This document shows, piece after piece, positions 1 to 8,295 of a stretch of DNA of 64,000 bases. A model generated the notes under the pieces. The model saw nothing but the letters and a program-made list of their open reading frames with translations, did not search any database and was not told the origin of the DNA. Positions within the stretch are counted from its first letter, which is position 1. Every line of letters begins with the position of its first letter. Origin of the DNA: Lachnospiraceae bacterium (lineage in GTDB: Bacteria; Bacillota; Clostridia; Lachnospirales; Lachnospiraceae); assembly GCA_009911185.1 (NCBI GenBank), contig QXWW01000013.1, positions 1-64,000 of the forward strand. The letters are read 5' to 3'. Position numbers and translations under genes: made by a program.

Positions 1-20
1 CATAACATAGCTCTATCCAA
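1..20 (-). CDS. possible gene start running off the left edge
   Basis: Reading leftward, AAGGAG lies seven bases before a TTG codon whose first base is at 20, and the frame stays open to the edge (M-D-R-A-M-L). Only six codons are visible, so no function can be given. The 239 bases between this point and the next gene are AT-rich and show no other gene; TATTAT/TATATA stretches near 40-50 could be a -10 region. An ordinary spacer with a chance SD is the alternative. Confidence 0.3.
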
Positions 21-259
21 CGGATAACTCCTTATTATCCTTCATATATAATACCACACCGTTCTTCCATAATTCTCCAAATTTCGCAAATCTTAGCAAA
101 ACCTTAACGCCCCTTCCCAACGTCTCTCTTCTTTCTAACTATCTCCTTACTCCCAAATCAAAACCCCTGTAAAATCACGCTAACTACATACAATCTCTAT
201 GCTTTTACCTCCCCTTCCAAAACACCCCGCCGCATAATATTATTACAGCAACCAAAATT

Positions 260-1000
260 TCACTTTTTCCCCAATCTCTTTTTTACCATATCCACAACCG
301 CATCCACCGTCTGTTCCTGCTGATCCTCCCGGCCAATTTCCGCCTGCTGGTCTCCTTTCTGTTCTCCATAATTTCCAAACCAGGCGTGATTTCCTCCTTC
401 CAAACAGATTTCCGTATAATCAGAAGGCATATATTTGCGTCCTGCCTCCAGTTTTTCTTTATTCAGCACCCCATCTTTACTCCCATATAATGAAAGAACA
501 GAAAAACCTTCCGCTTTCAGCTCCTGCGTCGGATATGCGGCAAGCAGTATCAAGCCGTCCAGTTTATGCAGATGTTTCGAGGCATAGGACGCCGCCATAG
601 CTCCTCCCAATGAATGCCCTGACAGATACCAGTGTTTATACTCATAAGAATCTATGATTTTCTCCGCCTTATTCTGTCCCAGAAACGCAAGATTACAAGG
701 CATTTTTACCAAAAAACAATCCATTCCCCGTTCTGCAAGTTTATGTAACAAGGGCAGGTAAGCGGTATACTCCACTTTCGCACCCGGATAAAAAATCACG
801 GCCGTATCTTCTCCGGGACCATCCACATAGATACCCTCTTTGATACTTGTCACCTCTGTCATTCCTCCGCCCTTAAAATACCCCTGCACCGCTTCCTCAC
901 TGTGATAGTAATCATTTACATACAAAAAACACACGCTAACCAGCAAAAATATTAACGCCGCCGGAATCAGTATTCTTTTCTTCTTCCAAAATTTTTTCAT
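260..1000 (-). CDS. membrane-anchored alpha/beta hydrolase
   Basis: This 246-residue protein has a basic N-terminus followed by one hydrophobic segment (about residues 10-30), so it is probably a signal-anchored extracytoplasmic enzyme. The rest is a small alpha/beta-hydrolase fold: a GHSLGGA nucleophile elbow supplies the serine, and a GGNHAWFG stretch near the C-terminus supplies the histidine. The substrate is unknown; the family covers esterases, lipases and peptidases. I chose the ATG at 1000 because it overlaps the YolD stop in an ATGA arrangement; a GTG three codons earlier is possible. It is the last gene of a three-gene overlapping operon with YolD and a Y-family polymerase. A link to DNA damage is suggested only by position. 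Confidence 0.8.
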   Translation of the reverse strand: MKKFWKKKRILIPAALIFLLVSVCFLYVNDYYHSEEAVQGYFKGGGMTEVTSIKEGIYVDGPGEDTAVIFYPGAKVEYTAYLPLLHKLAERGMDCFLVKMPCNLAFLGQNKAEKIIDSYEYKHWYLSGHSLGGAMAASYASKHLHKLDGLILLAAYPTQELKAEGFSVLSLYGSKDGVLNKEKLEAGRKYMPSDYTEICLEGGNHAWFGNYGEQKGDQQAEIGREDQQEQTVDAVVDMVKKRLGKK

Positions 1001-1350
1001 CTTTCCCACCCTTCGCCTGTCTCTGCCATCTCACTGCCAATATCATAAATATCGTCAAATTTTATCTCCACATTTACAATTTTTAACACTCTGGATATTT
1101 TATCGATTTCTGAAACTATCCCCGCTATTTGCAGATATTCGCCATTCTCGAAATAGACAAGGCTTATGACATCCTCCTTTTTTATCCGCATAAGCCTGCG
1201 ATTCAATTCTTCCTGATATTCTTCCGACAGCTCCGCCCTTCGCACAAGCACCTTTTCTTTTTGCCGCAATGCTTCTGAAAAACCTTTTAACGCCGCAAAA
1301 GGCATGAATTGTTTTGCCCGTTGTGCCCGGCTCATTTTAGTTCGCGCCAC
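997..1350 (-). CDS. YolD-like protein
   Basis: This 117-residue protein carries the YolD-family signature near its N-terminus (RAKQFMPFAALKGF), followed by a short beta-rich region. YolD-like proteins are usually encoded beside Y-family (UmuC-like) polymerases in Firmicutes and are thought to be partners or regulators of them; their biochemistry is poorly known. The start is a GTG at 1350 with AGGAGGG seven bases upstream. It overlaps the polymerase gene by 14 bases and the hydrolase gene by 4, so translation of the three is probably coupled. The family call is firm and the function is inferred from context. Confidence 0.85.
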   Translation of the reverse strand: MARTKMSRAQRAKQFMPFAALKGFSEALRQKEKVLVRRAELSEEYQEELNRRLMRIKKEDVISLVYFENGEYLQIAGIVSEIDKISRVLKIVNVEIKFDDIYDIGSEMAETGEGWER

Positions 1351-2635
1351 TTTTATGCCCTCCTATCTGTTGGTTGCGCTCCATAGTTGTAGCTTTTTTT
1401 TGCAGATTCATCCCTTTTAAAATTGCATTTTTCCCAAATTTCTCCTTTATCTCAAGAACTGCTTTCTGCATCCGGCGCTCCCGTTCCAATTTTTCCGGAT
1501 CCAGAAACAAATCATACTGCTGATAAATTTCATCGGTAATACGGTTAAAACTTAGATTTATCCTGCGGATCGGAGTATATCTGTCTACAATCCCTTCATA
1601 CAACTTCAAGACATACGCAGTAATCTGTGTTACTGAGCTTGTTGTAACCGGCATGGATACCGTCCCATGCGCCGGCTTTTTTCCAAAGCGGTTGGAATAC
1701 CCTATATGCAGCGTAATGGAATCTGTCACCAGTCCTTTTCCCGCCAGCTCCAGGCACAACAAATCTGTCATTTCTTTTAAAATCAATTTTCCATCCTGAA
1801 AATTATAGTCGCACCACAAGACCTGCCCGCTGGAAAGAGAAGTTACTTTTGGTTTATACGCTTTGATATCTGCCATGGTAGCGCTCTCTCTTCCCCAGGC
1901 ATGGTCAATCAACAGTTCCGCGTCAATTCCAAACGCCCGGTATAACATTTCCTCATTTGCCTCGGCAATTTCCCGCATCGTAAAAATTCCCATCTGCTCC
2001 AGCCGTTTTGCCGTCCCAGCCCCTATTCTCCAAAAATCAGTCAGAGGCTTATGATCCCACAAATGCTTTCGGTAAGAAGATTCCTCTAACGCGCAGACCG
2101 GAAAAATCGTTTCTCCCTCTGCTGTTTTCGAAACTTTCTTACGCTTTGCCAAAATATCCATAGCAATTTTAGCAAGATACAAATTGGTTCCTACGCCTGC
2201 CGTTGCCATAATTCCAGTTGTATTTAATACGTCACTCATTATTTTCCGGCTCAGTTCTTCTCCATTCATCCGATACAAAGACAAATAATCCGTTACATCC
2301 ATAAAAACTTCATCAATAGAATACGGATGAATATCCTCTTTGGCAATGTATTTTAAATAAACACCATAAATTTCCGCAGAATAATCAATGTAAAGCTGCA
2401 TTCTCGGCGTCGCCATAATATAATCTATATCCGCCGGAATTTCAAACACCCGGCACCGTCCGGGAACTCCCAGCGCTTTCATTGCGGGAGAAACGGCAAG
2501 ACAGATCGTTTTATCCGTTCGCTCAGGATCCGCCACTACCAGATTTGTCTTCCATGGATCCAACCCCCGCTCTATACACTCCACCGATGCATAAAAGGAT
2601 TTCAAATCAATACAGATATAAGTTCTCAAATTCAC
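1337..2635 (-). CDS. Y-family DNA polymerase (UmuC/DinB-like, translesion)
   Basis: The 432-residue protein begins with the Y-family catalytic motif (YICIDLKSFYASVEC), in which the Asp binds metal, and carries the second acidic motif in SIDEVFMDVTDY. Thumb (helix-hairpin-helix) and little-finger regions follow. It should copy past damaged template bases at low fidelity. It resembles the UvrX/YqjW-type polymerases that pair with YolD rather than classical DinB. The frame opens at 2692, but AAGGAG at 2642-2647 sits six bases before a GTG at 2635, which I take as the true start. I found no clear Firmicute LexA box (GAAC-N4-GTTC) upstream, so SOS control is not shown by the sequence. Confidence 0.9.
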   Translation of the reverse strand: MNLRTYICIDLKSFYASVECIERGLDPWKTNLVVADPERTDKTICLAVSPAMKALGVPGRCRVFEIPADIDYIMATPRMQLYIDYSAEIYGVYLKYIAKEDIHPYSIDEVFMDVTDYLSLYRMNGEELSRKIMSDVLNTTGIMATAGVGTNLYLAKIAMDILAKRKKVSKTAEGETIFPVCALEESSYRKHLWDHKPLTDFWRIGAGTAKRLEQMGIFTMREIAEANEEMLYRAFGIDAELLIDHAWGRESATMADIKAYKPKVTSLSSGQVLWCDYNFQDGKLILKEMTDLLCLELAGKGLVTDSITLHIGYSNRFGKKPAHGTVSMPVTTSSVTQITAYVLKLYEGIVDRYTPIRRINLSFNRITDEIYQQYDLFLDPEKLERERRMQKAVLEIKEKFGKNAILKGMNLQKKATTMERNQQIGGHKSGAN

Positions 2636-2813
2636 TGACAGCTCCTTCATATCTTGAAATTTCTTCAAAAGCTGTATATATTCTTTCCGCATATTCGCTA
2701 TAATATGTCATATTCCAATATTTATATTCGCGCTAACGAAAGAATTTTTTGAAATTTTACTCTTAACTTTGCATCTGTATTATGATAATGATTAAGCCAC
2801 ACAAAAAATAATT

Positions 2814-2955
2814 ATTACTCCGGTGAATAAATACCGACGTTTTTTTGCAGACGGGATTTCCATAGTAAGAGATGCGGCAAACGTGCAACGATTGCTGACA
2901 ATATACATATGGAAATTTCGCCAGATAACGCGTCGGTATTGCATTACCGGAGTAA
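2814..2955. repeat. long imperfect inverted repeat, MITE-like
   Basis: The outer arms are about 26 bases: the left reads ATTACTCCGGT, a variable stretch, then TACCGACG, and the right arm is its reverse complement with mismatches only in the middle. Nested inside, ATTTCCATA pairs with TATGGAAAT, and a GCAA/TTGC pair surrounds the loop. No ORF fills it. The shape fits a miniature inverted-repeat element with 11-base perfect ends, or a structured RNA. No target-site duplication could be defined. Confidence 0.55.
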
Positions 2956-3293
2956 TCACTGGCATTTAGCCGAAATCATAATCTGTTACGCCAAAAGGCA
3001 CACTAATACAACGAATAACCAGTAATCAGCGCCCAGACCTGCCTGATTATTCATGTGCAGCGCTGTCGTTTTTCCGCCTTGCATCTGAAACAATCATTCC
3101 GCGTCCATGCACCAGAAACTTACACAGTATACTGCTAATAGTGAGAAAAACTCACTTGTCTATCTCTCCCCCTGCTGCGTTGGATTTTCCAGCCGCAAAC
3201 GCCGCTGCGCCGTTTAAAATCTGTCCTGCAGAGGAACAGATACTCTGCGTGATTTTACCTGAGTATCAACAGTTCAGCACATTAGGAGGAACT

Positions 3294-3353
3294 ATGGATT
3301 CATTAAAAATCTTAAACTATCCTATGACCGAAAAACCAAAAAGAATGGAATGA
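3294..3353 (+). CDS. 19-codon ORF with strong ribosome site
   Basis: AGGAGG lies five or six bases before an ATG that opens a 19-residue ORF (MDSLKILNYPM..., ending KRME). It matches nothing I recognise. It may be a real small protein, or the surviving 5' end of a decayed gene whose remainder was lost before the convergent vanT racemase gene. No terminator follows. Confidence 0.3.
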   Translation: MDSLKILNYPMTEKPKRME

Positions 3354-3476
3354 AACACACCAAAGACATAGCGCATTGATTTGAATTAATTATCCGTTTT
3401 TATTTTTACATACCAGTTCCCATATCTGCCAGCAGACAGTCTCCCCTTCCGGAAAAATCTATTCTCCAGGGTTTGC

Positions 3477-4595
3477 TTACTCTGCTATCCGCTCCAGACG
3501 TTCTCCCAGGCGGCTTACAATCTCGTTGCTGATGGTGCCCGCCCACTGCGCCACATCCTCGGCTCTTATTTCCAGACTGCCGGATTTTCCAATAAGCACC
3601 GCTTCCTCTCCTGGAGAAATCTGCGGAATCTCTGTCACATCCACCAACATCTGATCCATACAAATCCGTCCTACAATGGGTGCCATTCTTCCCTGGCAGA
3701 GCACGTAACCGCAATTTGACAGATTACGCGGAATCCCATCTGCATATCCAATCGACAATACCGCAATTTTACGGTTTTGCTGAGGATGATACGTCAGACC
3801 ATAGCCCGCCCCCTCCCCTTTATACAATGTTCTCACGCTGATTACCCTGGCTTTCAGGGACAATACCGGCACAAGATCCAATCTGGCTTTGGTGCTGTCA
3901 TGCTTCCCGCTGTAAATACCGTAAAATGCAATGCCGGCACGGGCATAATCAAAACAGTACTGGGAATAATTTAAAATCCCGTAACTTCCCTGCAGATGAC
4001 ATTTAAAATTTGAAAAACCCTGTCGGTGAAGCTCTTCTGCCACATACTCAAAATGACGGATCTGTTCCAGCGTGTAGGCACGTTCTTCCCCTGATTGTCC
4101 ATCGGAAACGCAAAGATGTGAAAAGATGCCTGTCACCTTCAAATGGGGCATTTGGAATATCTTTATAATTTCTTCTATATTCTCCCAGCGTTCCCCGATT
4201 CGATGCATCCCCGTATCAATTCCGACATGAACCGTGAATCTTCGCCCGTCACGCTGCAATTCCTCTGCATAATTTCCATCAATTACTGTCTGTATCAGAT
4301 CACAGGCAATCAATTCATCAAATTCTGCCGGATGCGTATAGCCCAGCACCAGCAGTTCCCCGCTGATTCCTGCCCGGCGAAGCTGCGCCCCCTCCGCCGC
4401 AGACGCCACGCAAAATGCATGGACGCCCTGTTCCTGAAGCGCTTTTGCCACCGGCACCGCCCCGTGTCCATAAGCATTTGCTTTTACTGCCGGCATCAGC
4501 TCGCAGTCACAGGGCAGTAAACGGCGAAATTCCTCAATATTATGTTTCAAATTTTTAAGATTCAGCTCAATCCATGCTCTTCCTTTGCCGTACAT
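3477..4595 (-). CDS. vanT: serine racemase domain of VanT (PLP, alanine-racemase fold)
   Basis: The 372-residue protein has the alanine-racemase fold: the PLP lysine is in AVKANAYGHG (Lys38) and a catalytic tyrosine lies in a GAGYG motif. In alanine racemases the C-terminal motif has a tyrosine (NYE/SYE, Tyr354 in Bacillus Alr); here it reads ISNEIV, with Asn at about 357. Tyr-to-Asn at this site is the known mark of VanT serine racemases. It should therefore make D-Ser, probably also D-Ala. VanT is normally one membrane-fused chain; here this half has its own GGAGG five bases before the ATG at 4595 and lies in a different frame from the membrane gene upstream. A plain alanine racemase is the alternative, but the Asn and the neighbours argue against it. 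Confidence 0.85.
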   Translation of the reverse strand: MYGKGRAWIELNLKNLKHNIEEFRRLLPCDCELMPAVKANAYGHGAVPVAKALQEQGVHAFCVASAAEGAQLRRAGISGELLVLGYTHPAEFDELIACDLIQTVIDGNYAEELQRDGRRFTVHVGIDTGMHRIGERWENIEEIIKIFQMPHLKVTGIFSHLCVSDGQSGEERAYTLEQIRHFEYVAEELHRQGFSNFKCHLQGSYGILNYSQYCFDYARAGIAFYGIYSGKHDSTKARLDLVPVLSLKARVISVRTLYKGEGAGYGLTYHPQQNRKIAVLSIGYADGIPRNLSNCGYVLCQGRMAPIVGRICMDQMLVDVTEIPQISPGEEAVLIGKSGSLEIRAEDVAQWAGTISNEIVSRLGERLERIAE

Positions 4596-4716
4596 AATTT
4601 CCTCCATTCCGTACATGTTTCCTCACAAACAGGCCGTTGCAAAAAACGATTCAAATACCCTGCTGCCAACAGCCAGGTATCAAGTTAACCTTGTTATAAC
4701 AGTGGAATAACAACGA

Positions 4717-5727
4717 TTACCTCTTTGCAGATAACGCCTGTTTTCCCCTGACCAGCAGCAAAGACAGAAACGCTGAAACAGCAATTACCGCCAGATAATG
4801 CAGCAACGATTGTTCCACCAGTAATTTTGTTGCTTTTAAGGCTCCTGCCAGTCCCCGCACCAAAACAATGCAGAACGGATGCAGAATATAAATATACATG
4901 GACAGATCCCGCGCCATGTTCAGCTCTGTTCCATGTTCAGATAACAGAAACTCAAACAGGAAAAACATCACGGGGATTAGCATAAAGTACATGCTGTTAT
5001 GCTTCTGCCATTTAAAATAAAAACTGACAAACCCTTCCGCCAGCATGAACGCCATAGAAATAAGAAATCCTGCCTCCGCCTGCGTTTTGGAAAGCCTGAC
5101 TTTTCCGTTGGCAAGCACCACTCCCATCCACAGAAATGCCGGAGCAAGGAAAATGCCATTTCTGGTATAAGAACTGACTTGGAATATCCCCCCATATACG
5201 GCCTTCAAAACAGGAACTTCACAGATCAGATTATAATAACTGTCACCAAAAACGCCAATGACATATAACACAAATACGGCCGCCGATATGGACAGGGGAC
5301 TGCAGCAGCGCAGCAGGACTATTAGCAGAAGACATCCCATAATCACAGCCGGAAGATACCACAGATGATAAAAGGTTCCGTCAAAGAAGACTTCTTTCAG
5401 CCACTGTCCCGCATCAAGGCTGAAATTTCCAGAATATATTTTCAACGGGAGATATAACAGCGTGGATATCCCATATAAAATAGCTGTTTTCCTCAAAAAT
5501 TTTCCTATGCTGCGGATTCCAGCAATCCCTCTTTGATAAGGCGCCAGCACAAAATATCCTGTCACCATCAGAAAAAAAGGCACCCCGATTCTCCCAAAAC
5601 AATAGGTCACCAGAAAATCAGCCGTTTCACTAAAAGACTTCAGCGGAGAAGTATGAATTGCCACAATCAGCAGCGCGGCCGTCAATCGAAAATTATCAAT
5701 TGCCGCGTAATTTTTTCTCTGTCTCAT
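4717..5727 (-). CDS. vanT: membrane half of VanT (acyltransferase-3-like)
   Basis: This 336-residue integral membrane protein has about ten hydrophobic segments and begins IDNFRLTAALLIVAIHTSP, the start typical of VanT N-terminal domains and acyltransferase-3 proteins. In VanT this domain is thought to bring L-Ser to the racemase. It ends at 4717, 121 bases before the racemase start and in another frame, so full-length VanT has been split at the domain boundary. It lies 60 bases downstream of vanG with its own AGGAG. The Acyl_transf_3 fold alone would also fit a sugar O-acetyltransferase, so the VanT assignment rests on context as well as sequence. Confidence 0.8.
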   Translation of the reverse strand: MRQRKNYAAIDNFRLTAALLIVAIHTSPLKSFSETADFLVTYCFGRIGVPFFLMVTGYFVLAPYQRGIAGIRSIGKFLRKTAILYGISTLLYLPLKIYSGNFSLDAGQWLKEVFFDGTFYHLWYLPAVIMGCLLLIVLLRCCSPLSISAAVFVLYVIGVFGDSYYNLICEVPVLKAVYGGIFQVSSYTRNGIFLAPAFLWMGVVLANGKVRLSKTQAEAGFLISMAFMLAEGFVSFYFKWQKHNSMYFMLIPVMFFLFEFLLSEHGTELNMARDLSMYIYILHPFCIVLVRGLAGALKATKLLVEQSLLHYLAVIAVSAFLSLLLVRGKQALSAKR

Positions 5728-5787
5728 ATTCTTCTCCTATTCATTTCTTTCTCCGGCGCTTGCGGACGCAAACAATTGGAAATCTTT

Positions 5788-6849
5788 CTAAATGCCGGCA
5801 TCTGAAACCATCTCCAATAATCTTGATAAAATTTCTTCAAACGAGATCCCCGCTTCTTTTAGCATATTAGGGAAACGGCTGTGCGGCGTGAACCCTGGAA
5901 TCGTATTCACCTCATTAAAATAAATGTCTCCTTTCGGCGTCAGAAACATATCTACCCGGGCAAAAAAACTACAGCCCAGAGCGCGGTAAATCCGCACCGC
6001 AGTTTCTTTTATTTCTTCCGCCTTTTCCTGTGAAATCCGTGCCGGAACATAAATGTTGGATGATTTTAACGTATATTTTTCTGTATAATCAAAAAATCCT
6101 TCCGACAGTTCTATTTCATCTACAGCTCCCAGGGTGAGTTCCTCTGTACCCAAAACAGCGCAGCCAACTTCAAAGCCTTCGATCATCTCTTCCATAATCA
6201 CCTGTGAATCATAGGTAAATGCATACTCCACTGCCTTTTGCAGGCCCTCCGGCTCTCCCACTTTAGTAATGCCAAAAGAAGAGCCAGCGCGCAGGGGTTT
6301 TACAAACAGCGGATAACCCAGCGCTTTCCCATAATCCATAATCTGCTCTTCATTTCTCATCTCTGCTTTCGCAATCGTATAGGAAGCCGGAACCTTGACA
6401 CCGCATTCTTTTGCCAGACGATGCGCCGTCTCCTTATCCATGCAGACAGCAGAACTCATCGTATTGCAGCCAATCACAGGAATCCCCGCCAGCTCCAGCG
6501 CTCCCTGCACCGTTCCATCCTCACCGTTCTTGCCATGCAAAACCGGCAATGCTCCATCCAAAGATAATACTTCCACACCTGTTTCCCGCAGCAGCAAAAT
6601 ACCATGAAGATTCTTATCCGGTGAAACTGCTGCCGGGATACAGACTGCTTTCTGTTTCCAGTTATCACTGGGGATATCTGCATAATCTCCCTGATACAGA
6701 TACCAGGCGCCTGTTTTATCTATGCCGATTAAAATAATCTCATAGTTTTGTACATCCATATGGGTCGCCACCGCATAGGCTGACTGCAAAGACACCTCAT
6801 ATTCACTGGAACACCCCCCGAATAAAATCGCTATTTTTTTTCTTCTCAT
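5788..6849 (-). CDS. vanG: D-alanine--D-serine ligase, VanG type
   Basis: The 353-residue ATP-grasp ligase starts KKIAILFGGCSSEYEVS and keeps LPVLHGKNGEDGT, the RAGSSFGITK nucleotide loop and NEVNTIPGF metal site. The omega-loop reads EKYTLKSSNIY (Glu257-Tyr259), matching VanG D-Ala:D-Ser ligases and unlike VanA/VanB D-lactate ligases. It should make D-Ala-D-Ser for peptidoglycan precursors, lowering vancomycin affinity. The frame is open to 7050, but the ATG at 6849 follows AAGGAG and gives the family's length. It is the first gene of vanG-vanT(membrane)-vanT(racemase), behind a phased-repeat promoter at 6916-6969. No vanXY follows, unlike standard vanG operons. Substrate choice is inferred from motif and neighbours. 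Confidence 0.93.
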   Translation of the reverse strand: MRRKKIAILFGGCSSEYEVSLQSAYAVATHMDVQNYEIILIGIDKTGAWYLYQGDYADIPSDNWKQKAVCIPAAVSPDKNLHGILLLRETGVEVLSLDGALPVLHGKNGEDGTVQGALELAGIPVIGCNTMSSAVCMDKETAHRLAKECGVKVPASYTIAKAEMRNEEQIMDYGKALGYPLFVKPLRAGSSFGITKVGEPEGLQKAVEYAFTYDSQVIMEEMIEGFEVGCAVLGTEELTLGAVDEIELSEGFFDYTEKYTLKSSNIYVPARISQEKAEEIKETAVRIYRALGCSFFARVDMFLTPKGDIYFNEVNTIPGFTPHSRFPNMLKEAGISFEEILSRLLEMVSDAGI

Positions 6850-6915
6850 AACTTTCCGTCTCCTTTTATAATGCTTTTCACGCTTGTCAGCGACGTAAAA
6901 ATTTTTGTAATGTTT

Positions 6916-6969
6916 ACTATACCTGCCGCAAATGACAGCCGAGTGACTTTTCCATGACAAAATTGTCAT
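6916..6969 (-). promoter_or_regulatory. vanG promoter with VanR/PhoB-type phased repeats
   Basis: On the minus strand three hexamers, TGTCAT, AGTCAC and TGTCAT, recur with exactly 11-base spacing (plus-strand positions 6954, 6943 and 6932). They end ten bases before a TATAGT -10 box (6916-6921), covering the place of a -35. A perfect 16-base palindrome (ATGACAAAATTGTCAT, 6954-6969) lies at the upstream end. OmpR/PhoB-family activators such as VanR bind direct repeats phased at 10-11 bases in promoters with a poor -35. The pattern is seen directly; binding by VanR is inferred. Confidence 0.65.
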
Positions 6970-7039
6970 AATCGCGGTTCTCACCTTTTCACAAATTTCT
7001 GATTTAGTGTTATGATCGCGTAATCTTTCTACAGAAAAA

Positions 7040-7076
7040 ACCATCTGCAACGTATTAATTGTACGAAACAGATGGT
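7040..7076 (-). terminator. terminator downstream of the MerR/TipAS gene
   Basis: ACCATCTG pairs with CAGATGGT and a run of six T follows on the minus strand. It lies about 185 bases past the MerR stop and upstream of the vanG promoter, so it would insulate vanG from MerR transcription. The intervening bases (7077-7260) are AT-rich with no gene. Confidence 0.75.
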
Positions 7077-7260
7077 CTGCATAGTTTAATATTCTGTTGC
7101 TTCTTTCCTAAGATAATCCTAAGTAATTTTAATTTTCTGCTTATTACTTTCATGATTACTTACAATACAAAGAGAAATCTTACGAAACAAAACGCGCTGA
7201 CAATTATTTTATATAAGACTAACAGGTGTCTGTCTCCTGCCGTTCCTTCGTAATGGAGCT

Positions 7261-8100
7261 TTAAACGCCGTAATATTTTCGGATGGCATATGCTGCATAT
7301 GCGGAACATCCTTCTCCAAATTGACTATCCATTATTTCTGCAAGTTTTGAATGCTGCAGATACTCGTCTGCTAAGTCAAGCAAAATATTTCTTGCATTAT
7401 CAAGAGCAAACATTTTCTTGTAGTTCTCGGCAAGCATTTCTACCGCAGAGCGTGCCATCTCCAAATTATTTGTCTCCTTCGCAGTCATAAACTGACGATA
7501 TATTTTTACATTTTCATCCTGTTCCCGTTTTATTTCCACATGGTTCCCGGTCGACTGCATCACTGCTTCCATGATCTTTTCCTTGCTGCCATACCATCTG
7601 AACAAATCCGCAACCGCCTGCTCGTTTGTAAAGCCGCCAGACAATTGTTCCCTGTACTTTTCCATACTTCCGTATTTTTTCACCTGTTTATCAATGTTCT
7701 CTTTGGACATGCATTGCAACATATGATCTATCATTTTCTGTATATCTCCATTGGTAAACGCTTCAAAGCTCATAGTATTGACTCCTTCCATCACATCTGA
7801 TATTAACTCAATAATCCCATTCAGCCGATTGCGCTTTTTCTCCAGCAAATCTTTCTGAGTTAATAAAGCCTGTTCTCTATCGTAATCAGGATTATCCATT
7901 ATCTTCTTGATATCTTCCAATGGAATCTCTAATTCTTTAAAGAACATGATTTCCTGTAACCTTTCTAATGCCTTACTGTCGTATAAGCGGTACCCTGTTT
8001 CTGTTAATTGCGTCGGCTTTAACAGACCTATCTCATCATAATATCTAAGGGTTCTTATGCTTATCCTGGCTAATTCCGACACTTCTTTTACCGTCTTCAT
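7261..8100 (-). CDS. MerR-family regulator with TipAS domain
   Basis: The 279-residue protein has a MerR helix-turn-helix at residues 1-70 (ISIRTLRYYDEIGLLKP), a linking coiled coil, and a C-terminal all-alpha region (about 130-275) typical of TipAS ligand domains, which bind thiopeptides and related drugs. Such regulators twist promoters with 19-base spacers, and this gene's own promoter has one (8121-8151), so autoregulation is likely. AAGGAGG precedes the ATG. It sits between vanS and vanG with its own terminator, so it may be an unrelated drug-response gene inserted in the cluster. No efflux or target gene accompanies it. Confidence 0.88.
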   Translation of the reverse strand: MKTVKEVSELARISIRTLRYYDEIGLLKPTQLTETGYRLYDSKALERLQEIMFFKELEIPLEDIKKIMDNPDYDREQALLTQKDLLEKKRNRLNGIIELISDVMEGVNTMSFEAFTNGDIQKMIDHMLQCMSKENIDKQVKKYGSMEKYREQLSGGFTNEQAVADLFRWYGSKEKIMEAVMQSTGNHVEIKREQDENVKIYRQFMTAKETNNLEMARSAVEMLAENYKKMFALDNARNILLDLADEYLQHSKLAEIMDSQFGEGCSAYAAYAIRKYYGV

Positions 8101-8120
8101 TACTTCCTCCTTTCCATCCT

Positions 8121-8151
8121 ATCCTAAACCGTCACGCTGCGGGAGAGTCAA
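8121..8151 (-). promoter_or_regulatory. MerR-type promoter with 19-base spacer
   Basis: TTGACT (8146-8151) and TAGGAT (8121-8126) are separated by exactly 19 bases containing an imperfect dyad (ACTCTCCCG against ACGTCACGG-like halves). This is the hallmark of promoters activated by MerR proteins, and it lies directly upstream of the MerR/TipAS gene. Confidence 0.75.
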
Positions 8152-8210
8152 TACCCAAAATTTTTAAACACCCGCTATAAAACCAAAAACTGCTGCTTTC
8201 TATACATGTG

Positions 8211-8243
8211 AAAAAGCAGCAAAGATTTCTCATTGCTGCTTTT
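8211..8243 (-). terminator. terminator after vanS
   Basis: AAAAGCAGCAA pairs with TTGCTGCTTTT and a T-run follows on the minus strand, about 50 bases past the vanS stop. It separates vanRS from the MerR gene. Confidence 0.8.
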
Positions 8244-8295
8244 GACTGCTTAATCTATCGATTTTTCCCAAATTTTCCGCCGCACAGAAATATTT

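Larger units (their letters stand above)
2636..3476. other. non-coding spacer between the polymerase and vanT genes
   Basis: This 840-base spacer contains the upstream region of the polymerase operon, a long inverted repeat (2814-2955) and one tiny plus-strand ORF with a good ribosome site (3294-3353). A TGATAATGATTA stretch near 2780 faintly resembles half of a Fur box; I do not claim it. No clear rho-independent terminator for the vanT racemase gene was found at its end of the spacer. Confidence 0.6.

Noticed and set aside
2636-2760. LexA/SOS box upstream of the Y-family polymerase
   Set aside because: I searched for GAAC-N4-GTTC and close variants and saw none.
2770-2790. Fur-box-like TGATAATGATTA
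   Set aside because: Only about half of the 19-base consensus is present and no iron gene is adjacent.
3406-3714. 102-codon frame overlapping the vanT racemase gene
   Set aside because: It is a shifted frame of the racemase gene with no ribosome site and arginine/glycine-rich shadow composition.
3477-4595. Housekeeping alanine racemase
   Set aside because: The Asn in place of the conserved Tyr in the C-terminal motif and the adjacent VanT-type membrane gene and vanG favour a serine racemase, though residual alanine activity is likely.
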